Shown here piece by piece: positions 1-6,226 of a stretch of DNA of 8,426 bases. Position 1 is the first letter of the stretch, and every line of letters begins with the position of its first letter. This DNA comes from JBJENW01 sp051880395 (GTDB lineage: Bacteria; Bacillota; Clostridia; Lachnospirales; Lachnospiraceae): contig JBJENW010000310.1 of NCBI GenBank assembly GCA_051880395.1, positions 1-8,426 of the forward strand, given 5' to 3'. Under the pieces are notes generated by a model. It worked only from the letters and a program-made list of their open reading frames with translations, searched no databases and was not told the DNA's origin. The position numbers were made by a program, and so were the translations under genes.

Positions 1-610
1 TCTTCTTAATCGGCAAAATTCCCGTAATATATGCCAATGCCAGGAAAGATTTTGATTCTTCTGACTTAAATAAGGAGTGAAGGAATTGCAGATATTTATG
101 CACTAATTCTTTATCATGACTGTTTCGGATGACACAATCCCACTCATCAATGATGATGACGAAAGGAATCCGACTCCTGCTATATATTTCCTGAATTAAC
201 AAGTATAAATCCTTATCATAATTAAGTGTATCTTCGTATTCTTTTTGGAAATCTTCACATACACGCTCATGAATGGATTCCACCAGATCTTCTTTGTGAA
301 AATCCCAAACAGAGGATATATCAAGATGAATCACATTATACTTGTTCATATACTTCTTAAAATCACTACTTTCCGCAATCTTGGTATCCTCAAAGAGCTT
401 CGTGGAATCGCAGCCAAGGCTGTAATATGCATCAATCATTCCGGCTGCATGAGACTTGCCAAATCTTCTGGCATGACTTAGGGCGATGCATCTGCTATTC
501 GTTCCCAGAACACCATTTAAATATTCTATTAGCCCTGTTTTATCAACATATATCTTACTATTTTTATCACTTGTAAAACTTTCATTACTTGGATTAAAAT
601 ATACACCCAT
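1..610 (-). CDS. AAA-ATPase-like/PD-(D/E)XK family protein, N-terminal part (runs off left edge)
   Basis: An open minus-strand frame starts with ATG at 608-610 and runs 203 codons to the window edge without a stop. It opens MGVYFNPSNESF and carries YVDKTGLIEYL (residues 21-31), an arginine-rich Walker A-like motif ARRFGKS (47-53) and a Walker B-like VIIIDEWD (151-158), ending at ALAYITGILPIKK. These motifs, in the same order and spacing, occur in the full-length gene at 2332-3918, so it belongs to the same family (Pfam AAA-ATPase_like, normally followed by a PD-(D/E)XK nuclease-like domain). The Walker A region reads SHARRFGKS where the paralogue has SRPRRFGKS. The start is set by AAAGGAG at 618-624, 7 bases upstream; an in-frame ATG eight codons further up has no such site. 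The family's cellular role is not established. Only the N-terminal part is visible, so intactness is unknown. Confidence 0.88.
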   Translation of the reverse strand, partial: MGVYFNPSNESFTSDKNSKIYVDKTGLIEYLNGVLGTNSRCIALSHARRFGKSHAAGMIDAYYSLGCDSTKLFEDTKIAESSDFKKYMNKYNVIHLDISSVWDFHKEDLVESIHERVCEDFQKEYEDTLNYDKDLYLLIQEIYSRSRIPFVIIIDEWDCVIRNSHDKELVHKYLQFLHSLFKSEESKSFLALAYITGILPIKK

Positions 611-708
611 GCTTTTACTCCTTTCACGTGTCATGTGCCTTTTTGCAAATCTTATGCACTGTCTTACTGACCGTTTTTTTCTGACTGCATTTTTGTTTAA
701 AAAAACAC

Positions 709-726
709 TATACTACTTTTAGTATA
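709..726. repeat. Short inverted repeat overlapping a -10 element
   Basis: TATACTA at 709-715 and TAGTATA at 720-726 are perfect inverted arms around a 4-base CTTT centre. The right arm contains the -10 of the minus-strand promoter, and the left arm places a second TATACT on the plus strand. No good plus-strand -35 is seen at the right distance. An operator role is inference only. Confidence 0.4.
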
Positions 727-749
727 ACGGTTTTTCTTAGAGGATGCAA
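721..749 (-). promoter_or_regulatory. Sigma-A promoter of the left-edge ATPase gene
   Basis: On the minus strand, -35 TTGCAT (744-749) and -10 TATACT (721-726) are separated by exactly 17 bases. It lies about 110 bases upstream of the ATG at 610, leaving a leader of roughly 100 bases. The -10 forms one arm of a perfect 7-base inverted repeat (709-726), which could be an operator. Confidence 0.65.
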
Positions 750-795
750 GGTTCCGGAAAAGTCCTTATATTTGATTGATTGGCTGCTATCGTGA

Positions 796-833
796 CATCC
801 GCCCCACCTATAGAGGTGGGGCGGATGATTTTT
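796..833 (+). terminator. Strong GC-rich hairpin with T-run, intrinsic-terminator-like
   Basis: A perfect 14-bp stem pairs 796-809 with 814-827 around a 4-base ATAG loop, followed on the plus strand by ATTTTT (828-833). It starts 17 bases past the tmcAL stop, so on the minus strand it sits where a tmcAL terminator should be. Read in that direction, however, it has no T-run behind the stem; the T-run is on the plus-strand side, where no gene is recognised. It is either a 3'-end stabilising hairpin for tmcAL or a block to plus-strand antisense transcription. Confidence 0.55.
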
Positions 834-844
834 GATGCATTCCA

Positions 845-2092
845 TCATACGATAAGAAGTGCCCGCTTGTTTTCCGGTGGAATCTCCACTTGCTGCTTTT
901 GCATCAACGTCGTGCGGTACAACGCAGATGCAAACAAGTCTGTCTGTAGAATACTACCCGCATCGGCCTGCAGGCAATCGCTGACTTCTTTTTGTCTGCA
1001 CAGGATGGGAACTGATGCTTTTTTTTTCATTTGCGAAAGCAACGGCATTGCTGTCTTGCGGATTCCAAGCAGGCGCAGATAAGGAACATCGTTGAGGCTT
1101 TTTGCCTTTGCATACACTTCTTTTGTCTGCCCCAGCAATGCATGAAACAGCACGCGGCTGACGCGGGTATAAGTGATCTCCCTGGTTTTTAATCGCTGAC
1201 AGAAATCTGTACAATTCTGATACTCCGGCAAAAGCTTTCGCATTCGGTTTGCCAGATTTGATGTCACATCTGCCAGCTTTTCATACTCCGAATCCTGCAG
1301 CAAACGATAGGCGATGGCTGCCGAAAAATCATTTTCCTGTAAATACAGATTCTGTTGTATTTTTTCCAGAAAAATATCCGCACTCGCTGACGGCATTTTT
1401 GACCTTATCTGTGCCGTCTCTTGTCTGAAAACACAGTTTCGAATTGCACTCGCTGAGGCAAAGTTTTGGTTCGCCTGGTCGCTCTTTTGCCCGGCGTCAT
1501 GATAGGCCTGCCCCTCTCTTTGGATCGGATATGGGATTAGACGGCTTTTGGTTCGTCTGATCGCTTTTAGATATTCCAATGCCAGAATATTATTCGGGGA
1601 AGAAAGTAGTTCCTTTACCAACGGCTGCTTTTCGTCTGGCACGCAGGATTGTACTGCCGTGAAACGTGCAGCCGGATATGTGTCTCCTTCCTGCAACCTC
1701 TCTCGCAGCACCTGTTGAAATTTTTCCGGCTCCTCTTCCAGAATCTCTGCGATTTCCTGCAGTCCATCCAGATTCGGCGTCTCACAGCCAAAGCAGACCC
1801 CGTCTACGATTCCAAGTGCGTCTAGTGCCTTAATCGCCCCATTTGCAAAAAATTCCGCAGAAGATACGGCCCAGATACCCGGCAATTCCAAAACGGCATC
1901 GATCCCGCCTTGCAGTGCCATATTTGCCCGGGTATATTTGTCTACGATCGCCGGAGCCCCACGCTGCACAAAATCCCCACTCATTACAGTGATCACATAA
2001 TCCGCTTGAAACTGTTTTCGCACCTGCTCAATCTGATACGCATGTCCATTATGAAACGGATTATATTCTGCAACAATTCCAATGACTTTCAT
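845..2092 (-). CDS. tmcAL: tRNA(Met) cytidine acetate ligase TmcAL
   Basis: This 415-residue protein matches the TmcAL (YlbM) family in motifs and usual length. TmcAL enzymes use ATP and acetate, via an acetyl-adenylate, to make N4-acetylcytidine at wobble position 34 of elongator tRNA-Met in the cytoplasm. The N-terminus GIVAEYNPFHNGH (5-17) holds the HxGH nucleotidyltransferase signature (H14, G16, H17). MSGDFVQRG follows at 37-45, SPNNILALEYLKA at 165-177, and the second nucleotide-binding signature FASASAIR at 211-218. The C-terminal half is the less conserved helical tRNA-binding part. ATG at 2092 is preceded by AGGAG nine bases away and by a clear promoter at 2122-2150. The gene is divergent from the ATPase at 2332 and appears monocistronic, because the next minus-strand gene has its own promoter. 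Confidence 0.96.
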   Translation of the reverse strand: MKVIGIVAEYNPFHNGHAYQIEQVRKQFQADYVITVMSGDFVQRGAPAIVDKYTRANMALQGGIDAVLELPGIWAVSSAEFFANGAIKALDALGIVDGVCFGCETPNLDGLQEIAEILEEEPEKFQQVLRERLQEGDTYPAARFTAVQSCVPDEKQPLVKELLSSPNNILALEYLKAIRRTKSRLIPYPIQREGQAYHDAGQKSDQANQNFASASAIRNCVFRQETAQIRSKMPSASADIFLEKIQQNLYLQENDFSAAIAYRLLQDSEYEKLADVTSNLANRMRKLLPEYQNCTDFCQRLKTREITYTRVSRVLFHALLGQTKEVYAKAKSLNDVPYLRLLGIRKTAMPLLSQMKKKASVPILCRQKEVSDCLQADAGSILQTDLFASALYRTTLMQKQQVEIPPENKRALLIV

Positions 2093-2121
2093 TTTTCCCG
2101 GCTCCTTTTTTCATTTTTCTT

Positions 2122-2150
2122 AGTATACCGTATTTTTCTTAATATCTCAA
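2122..2150 (-). promoter_or_regulatory. Sigma-A promoter of tmcAL
   Basis: On the minus strand, TTGAGA (2145-2150) and TATACT (2122-2127) are separated by 17 bases, close to the sigma-A consensus. The expected start site lies roughly 20-25 bases before the ATG at 2092, giving a short leader that contains the AGGAG ribosome binding site within 2102-2111. Confidence 0.7.
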
Positions 2151-2236
2151 CCGGGGGATTCCTTTCACAAGTACGTTTTGTTTGCAACACTTTTTCCCCC
2201 ATATAAAGCGTAAGTGTGCAAATAAAAAAGCTTGCG

Positions 2237-2265
2237 TTTACCGTGATAAACAGATTCCGTACACT
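2237..2265 (+). promoter_or_regulatory. Candidate promoter of the plus-strand ATPase/nuclease gene
   Basis: TTTACC (2237-2242) and TACACT (2260-2265) are 17 bases apart, each matching four of six sigma-A consensus positions. This is a weaker match than the other promoters in the window. It would give a leader of about 60 bases before ATG 2332. An AT-rich alternative -10 around TTATGATAAGAT (2282-2293) cannot be excluded, but I see no good -35 for it. Confidence 0.4.
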
Positions 2266-2331
2266 AGGAATTTTCCCTGTTTTATGATAAGATAAAAGAA
2301 GTGAAAAATGTAAGAAGGGGGAACCTAACAA

Positions 2332-3918
2332 ATGGGATTATTTTTGAATCCAGACAACAGCGCATTTCAAGATGTGCTGAATTCTGAATTATATGTTGAT
2401 AAAACGGGATTGCTGAAATATACTAATCGTGCGATCAATACCATGGATAAATTTATCTGCAACAGTCGTCCGCGCCGTTTCGGAAAGTCGATCACCGCCG
2501 ATATGCTCACCGCCTACTACAGCAAAGGCTGTGATTCTAAGAATCTGTTTGCCCCTCTTGCAGTCAGTGCTATGGATTCCTTCGAAACTTATCTGAACAA
2601 ATTTGATGTGATCCATTTTGATGTGCAGTGGTGTATGATGGATGCCCAAAGTCCAGATCACATCGTTGACTATCTCAACAAAAATATCCTTGATGAATTG
2701 CAGGCAGCGTATCCATCCGTCCAGTTGAATTCTGTCCATACCGCATACGGAGCAATGGCACGCATCCGTGAGGCAGTCGGAATCAAATTCATTGTGATCA
2801 TTGATGAGTGGGATGCCCCGATTCGTGAGGAAACGATCCGTCCAAACGTACAGGATGCCTATATTGATTTTTTACGCGGAATGTTTAAGGGTATAGAACC
2901 GACAAAATTTATCAGCCTAGCCTATCTCACCGGTATCCTGCCGATCAAAAAATTGAAAACACAGTCTGCTCTAAACAACTTTCGACAATATACCATGTTA
3001 AGTCCCGGTCCATTCGCGGAATATATTGGTTTTACTGAAAAAGAGGTGCAGGCATTATGCCTCCGATATCATCACGATTTTACAGAGTTGAAACACTGGT
3101 ATGATGGATATCAGCTCGGAACTTATCATGTGTATAATCCGAATGCTGTTGTCAATCTCATGATCAACGGTACCTTTCAAAGTTATTGGTCCCAGACAGG
3201 AACTTATGAATCCATTCTCCCGTTGATCAATAAGGATTTCGATGGATTGAAAACAGATATTCTTGCTATGTTATCGGGCAATGAAATACGTGTAAAAACA
3301 ACCTCTTTCCAAAATGATATGGTCTCATTCAAAAACAAGAATGATGTTTTGACCGTGCTGATTCATCTTGGATATCTCGCCTACAACGAACACAAAAAAA
3401 CCGCATACATTCCAAACGAAGAAATTCGTGGAGAATTTCTGGATGCTTTAGAGGAAAACAGATGGAATGAATGGATTACATTCGAACAACAGTCAAATGA
3501 TCTGTTGGATGCCACATTAAACATGGAAGAAGATACTGTCGCGGCCGTTATTGAAAAAATTCATACAGAATTTGCCTCATCCATTCAGTATAATAACGAA
3601 AATTCCCTGAGTAGTGTGCTAACGATCGCGTATCTAAGTTCCATGCAATATTATTTCAAGCCGATTAGGGAATTACCGACAGGGCGAGGTTTTGCTGATT
3701 TTGTGTTTGTGCCAAAACCTGATTTTCTTGCAGATTATCCTGCACTGGTCGTAGAACTGAAATGGAATAAAAGTTCCTCTACTGCTTTAAGTCAGATCAG
3801 AGAACAGAAGTATCCGGAATCGCTTTTGCAATATACCGGGAATATTCTTCTGGTCGGGATTAATTACGATAAGAAAAACAAATCTCACGAGTGTTTGATC
3901 GAAGAGTATCAAAAATAG
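2332..3918 (+). CDS. AAA-ATPase-like protein with C-terminal PD-(D/E)XK nuclease-like domain
   Basis: A complete 528-residue member of the AAA-ATPase_like (PF09820) plus PDDEXK_9 (PF08011) two-domain family. The ATPase part spans about residues 3-290: YVDKTGLL (21-28), Walker A-like RPRRFGKS (46-53), Walker B FIVIIDEWD (153-161), AYLTGILPIKK (197-207), a region that often covers sensor elements, and WYDGY (256-260). The nuclease-like part spans about 400-525. It has GRGFADF (451-457) with D456, then VVELKW (473-478) giving the E475-x-K477 pair, then AL.QI.E..Y (485-494) and NYDKKNKSHE near the C-terminus. The usual catalytic D...ExK set is present, so it may be an active nuclease; substrate and role are unproven for the family. 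ATG 2332 has AGAAGGGGG (2313-2321) 10 bases upstream. It is a paralogue of the gene at 1-610 and converges on the purine operon across hairpin repeat 1. Confidence 0.9.
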   Translation: MGLFLNPDNSAFQDVLNSELYVDKTGLLKYTNRAINTMDKFICNSRPRRFGKSITADMLTAYYSKGCDSKNLFAPLAVSAMDSFETYLNKFDVIHFDVQWCMMDAQSPDHIVDYLNKNILDELQAAYPSVQLNSVHTAYGAMARIREAVGIKFIVIIDEWDAPIREETIRPNVQDAYIDFLRGMFKGIEPTKFISLAYLTGILPIKKLKTQSALNNFRQYTMLSPGPFAEYIGFTEKEVQALCLRYHHDFTELKHWYDGYQLGTYHVYNPNAVVNLMINGTFQSYWSQTGTYESILPLINKDFDGLKTDILAMLSGNEIRVKTTSFQNDMVSFKNKNDVLTVLIHLGYLAYNEHKKTAYIPNEEIRGEFLDALEENRWNEWITFEQQSNDLLDATLNMEEDTVAAVIEKIHTEFASSIQYNNENSLSSVLTIAYLSSMQYYFKPIRELPTGRGFADFVFVPKPDFLADYPALVVELKWNKSSSTALSQIREQKYPESLLQYTGNILLVGINYDKKNKSHECLIEEYQK

Positions 3919-3970
3919 ATGAATCAAAACCACTTGACGGCAAACAAAAAATATCTCAACGGATCGTTTC

Positions 3971-4101
3971 CAATACACAGTTTTCGGTATCCAGCAGTCA
4001 GAAAAGACCGGGGTGACTGAAACAAAAGTGACTCGACTTCATTTCTATCAAGCCACTTTTTTTCAGCCGCCCCGGTCCTTTTCAACTGCCGGATACCGAA
4101 A
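3971..4101 (+). repeat. Long hairpin repeat, copy 1 (shorter form)
   Basis: A long imperfect inverted repeat fills most of the 213-base gap between two convergent genes. Outer arms 3982-3992 and 4091-4101 pair perfectly over 11 bp. The stem continues through GCAGT, GAAAAG, ACCGGGG, CTGAAA and AAAAGTGACT (4024-4033) against AGCCACTTTT (4051-4060), with a 17-base apical segment and few mismatches. It shares the terminal TTTCGGTATCC, the core GACTGAAACAAAAGTG (4015-4030), the apical CTCGACTTCATTTCT (4032-4046) and the one-sided flank CAATACACAG (3971-3980) with the larger copy at 6227-6504. Those asymmetric marks show that this copy is in plus orientation and the other in minus. Relative to the other copy it lacks the inner stem extension. 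A 7-T run (4057-4063) after the tip stem could serve as a plus-strand terminator for the ATPase gene. Confidence 0.85.
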
Positions 4102-4131
4102 TCATCTATATAGGAATCCCCTAGTTTCTGA

Positions 4132-5313
4132 TTAGTGGTGGAACAAACGAATTCCGGTGAATGCCATTGCCATGTTGTATTTATTGCAGGTCTCGATGAC
4201 ATTGTCGTCACGGATGGAGCCACCCGGCTGTGCCACGTACTGAACACCGCTTCTGTGTGCGCGTTCGATGTTATCTCCGAATGGGAAGAACGCATCGGAA
4301 CCAACAGAAACTCCGGTCAGTTTGTCTAACCATGCACGTTTTTCTTCTCTTGTGAAGACTTCCGGTTTTTCTTTGAAGGTCTTCTGCCATTCGCCTTCTG
4401 CTAATACGTCCATGTAATCTTCACTGATGTAGACATCAATCGCATTATCACGGTCCGGACGTTTGATTCCGTCTAAAAACGGAAGGTTTAATACTTTCGG
4501 ATTCTGACGCAACCACCAGTTATCTGCTTTATTTCCTGCCAAACGGGTGCAGTGGATACGAGACTGCTGTCCGGCACCGATTCCGATGGCCTGTCCGTCT
4601 TTTACATAGCAGACAGAATTGGACTGTGTATATTTCAATGTGATCATCGCAATTGCAAGGTCACGCTGTGCTTCTTCTGGAATATTCTTATTTTCTGTTA
4701 CCACATTTGCGAAGAAATCTTTGTCAATGTTCAGTTCATTTCTTCCCTGTTCAAAGGTGATGCCGAATACCTGTTTGCGCTCGATCGGGTCCGGAACGTA
4801 GTTCGGGTCGATCTCAATGACGTTATAATTTCCGTTTTTCTTGGATTTTAAAATTTCCAGTGCTTCCGGTTCATAGCCCGGTGCGATCACACCGTCGGAA
4901 ACCTCACGTTTGATGAGTTTTGCAGTCGGTACGTCACAGACATCAGACAGAGAAATGAAATCTCCGAAGGAAGACATACGGTCTGCACCTCTGGCTCTCG
5001 CATAGGCATTTGCCAGCGGAGAGAATTCCATATCCATATCATCGACCCAGTAAATCTTTTTCTCGACATCAGACAGTTCTTTTCCGACTGCTGCGCCTGC
5101 TGGTGAAACATGCTTAAAGGATGTTGCTGCGGCAAGTCCGGTTGCCTTCTTCAGCTCACTTACCAACTGCCAGCCGTTGAATGCATCTAAGAAGTTAATG
5201 TATCCAGGCTTTCCGCAAAGTACTTTGATTGGAAGTTCTTTTCCGTTCTCCATAAAGATTTTTGACGGTTTCTGATTCGGGTTACAACCATATTTTAATT
5301 CTAATTCTTTCAT
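4132..5313 (-). CDS. purH: Free-standing phosphoribosylaminoimidazolecarboxamide (AICAR) formyltransferase
   Basis: Transfers a formyl group from 10-formyl-tetrahydrofolate to AICAR, giving FAICAR, the penultimate step of de novo IMP synthesis in the cytoplasm. With the start at ATG 5313 it has 393 residues and contains only the AICARFT half of PurH; the N-terminal IMP cyclohydrolase domain of bifunctional PurH is absent. Family hallmarks are SFKHVSPAGAAVG (65-77, with the Lys-His pair K67-H68), KYTQSNSV (227-234), GIGAGQQSR (244-252), GSDAFFPFGDNIERA (338-352), VAQPGGSIRDD (360-370) and the C-terminal FTGIRLFHH. The longest frame begins at a TTG (5325) that overlaps the ribosome binding site, so ATG 5313 is preferred. 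It lies 20 bases after the cyclohydrolase gene in the same operon. It is annotated purH by reaction; archaeal stand-alone versions have been called PurV. Confidence 0.95.
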   Translation of the reverse strand: MKELELKYGCNPNQKPSKIFMENGKELPIKVLCGKPGYINFLDAFNGWQLVSELKKATGLAAATSFKHVSPAGAAVGKELSDVEKKIYWVDDMDMEFSPLANAYARARGADRMSSFGDFISLSDVCDVPTAKLIKREVSDGVIAPGYEPEALEILKSKKNGNYNVIEIDPNYVPDPIERKQVFGITFEQGRNELNIDKDFFANVVTENKNIPEEAQRDLAIAMITLKYTQSNSVCYVKDGQAIGIGAGQQSRIHCTRLAGNKADNWWLRQNPKVLNLPFLDGIKRPDRDNAIDVYISEDYMDVLAEGEWQKTFKEKPEVFTREEKRAWLDKLTGVSVGSDAFFPFGDNIERAHRSGVQYVAQPGGSIRDDNVIETCNKYNMAMAFTGIRLFHH

Positions 5314-5318
5314 GTTTT

Positions 5319-5323
5319 CCTCC
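5319..5323 (-). promoter_or_regulatory. Ribosome binding site that fixes the formyltransferase start
   Basis: GGAGG on the minus strand, followed by AAAAC and then ATG at 5313, a 5-base spacing. The alternative upstream TTG at 5323-5325 would put this site inside the coding region, so the shorter 393-residue product is chosen. Confidence 0.8.
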
Positions 5324-5333
5324 AAAAAATCAC

Positions 5334-6047
5334 TTATTTATTTTTATTGACGATGCGTGTTTCGTATTTGCCTGTTGCAATGTCGATGTAACGAACAAAC
5401 AAAGATACTTTGTTATCCGGATTTAAGCTGTTCCATACCAGCTCTGTGAATGTGTCAATATCTCCGTCTAATCCGACCAGTTTTGGTTCGCCTTCAAAAC
5501 TTGGAAGTGGATTTCCGTCCCCCATATATGTATGGATAAAATGTGCCTCTCCGGCAACCGGATTTTCATATGCGAATGTGTAACGATTGCAGGCATCCGG
5601 ATTTCCGTTATTGCTCTTTAAAATAGACATTGCATAATTGAATGTTGCATTTTCTACATGCATGATTCCGGAAATACGAGGGGTGTAATTCGGTGCGTCC
5701 GGCTCAAATTCTCTGGTACGAAGCGCCTGCTCGAAGGTCTGCTGTTTGTCCATCAGTTCATAAATAGTATCGGTCTGGTCACCGTTTGTCACGATCGTTT
5801 TGTTTCCCAATACGCGAACCGGTGCATAGATAATCAAGCTTGGATCACTCAGTTTGGAAGGATCGAATGCCTGGGTACGGATTCCTTCTCCATCTTCTAC
5901 AAAAACACGGTTTCTGCTGTTCTCACTGCGTCCCATAATAAAATATGCAGTGACTGCGGATTTTCCATCGGCAGATTTTCCAATCACAATTCCTCTGCCC
6001 GGGTAGGAATTTCCTTTTAACTCTTCTTCTAAAGACAATTTCTTCAT
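5334..6047 (-). CDS. purO: IMP cyclohydrolase, PurO type
   Basis: Closes the ring of FAICAR to give IMP, the last step of de novo purine synthesis. The 237-residue protein resembles the IMP_cyclohyd (PF07826, archaeal PurO-like) family and not the MGS-like cyclohydrolase half of bacterial PurH. Visible marks are YPGRGIVIG (15-23), YFIMGRSENSRNR (35-47), the run EPDAPNYTPRISG (115-127) and GEAHFIHTYMGDGNPLPSFEGEP (from about 156 to 178). It has no signal peptide or membrane segment. The longest frame starts at a TTG at 6071, but AGGAGG at 6055-6060 lies inside that extension and 7 bases before ATG 6047, so the latter is used. It is first in the operon, 20 bases ahead of the formyltransferase. 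The two together replace PurH. Assignment to the PurO family is by motif recall, not by alignment. Confidence 0.9.
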   Translation of the reverse strand: MKKLSLEEELKGNSYPGRGIVIGKSADGKSAVTAYFIMGRSENSRNRVFVEDGEGIRTQAFDPSKLSDPSLIIYAPVRVLGNKTIVTNGDQTDTIYELMDKQQTFEQALRTREFEPDAPNYTPRISGIMHVENATFNYAMSILKSNNGNPDACNRYTFAYENPVAGEAHFIHTYMGDGNPLPSFEGEPKLVGLDGDIDTFTELVWNSLNPDNKVSLFVRYIDIATGKYETRIVNKNK

Positions 6048-6054
6048 GATCGTT

Positions 6055-6060
6055 CCTCCT
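6055..6060 (-). promoter_or_regulatory. Ribosome binding site that fixes the PurO start
   Basis: A full AGGAGG on the minus strand, 7 bases before ATG 6047. It rules out the in-frame TTG at 6071, eight codons further upstream, which would place the site within the gene. Confidence 0.85.
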
Positions 6061-6075
6061 AAATTTTCCAACTTG

Positions 6076-6104
6076 ACAGCCGCTTGGGAAATCCAAACGG
6101 CTGT
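6076..6104 (-). promoter_or_regulatory. Leader hairpin of the purine operon
   Basis: ACAGCCG (minus strand, 6098-6104) pairs with CGGCTGT (6076-6082). The stem continues through one T-G wobble and TTGG/CCAA to make about 12 bp with a 5-base loop. It lies between the predicted transcription start and the AGGAGG. There is no T-run behind it, so it is not a classical attenuator, and it does not resemble the purine riboswitch. It may stabilise the mRNA or bind a regulator (inference). Confidence 0.5.
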
Positions 6105-6121
6105 AGTATCTTCTGTTTACC

Positions 6122-6150
6122 ATTCTAACATCTGGACTGTGATTTTACAA
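6122..6150 (-). promoter_or_regulatory. Sigma-A promoter of the purine operon
   Basis: On the minus strand, TTGTAA (6145-6150) and TAGAAT (6122-6127) are separated by 17 bases. The predicted leader of roughly 65-70 bases contains the hairpin at 6076-6104 and the AGGAGG. I see no recognisable PurR-type operator beside it. Confidence 0.6.
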
Positions 6151-6186
6151 TGGATTGTTTCTTATTAGATTCATTAAAATATTTAC

Positions 6187-6200
6187 ACTTATTTATAAGT
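6187..6200. repeat. Small AT-rich palindrome upstream of the purine promoter
   Basis: ACTTAT (6187-6192) and ATAAGT (6195-6200) are inverted arms around TT, followed on the plus strand by TTTTCTT. It lies about 40 bases upstream of the -35 of the purine promoter and just outside hairpin repeat 2. It could be an operator or a weak plus-strand terminator; neither is shown. Confidence 0.3.
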
Positions 6201-6226
6201 TTTTCTTATGTTTTCCTTGCGCGGAC

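Noticed and set aside
486..722. Plus-strand frame antisense to the left-edge ATPase gene and its leader
   Set aside because: The conserved family motifs are on the minus strand; this frame is a shadow without a ribosome binding site.
2089..2331. Minus-strand frame of 80 codons ending in an ATGA overlap with the tmcAL start
   Set aside because: It fills the divergent intergenic region, covers the strong tmcAL promoter, resembles no family I know and has no clear ribosome binding site.
3924..4304. Minus-strand frame of 126 codons over copy 1 and the end of the formyltransferase
   Set aside because: It overlaps the formyltransferase gene out of phase and its other half is the hairpin repeat.
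5314..5325. Longer N-terminus for the formyltransferase from TTG
   Set aside because: The Shine-Dalgarno sequence lies inside this extension and points to ATG 5313.
6048..6130. Purine riboswitch in the operon leader
   Set aside because: Only one simple hairpin is seen; the three-way junction and the conserved loop sequences of the purine aptamer are absent.
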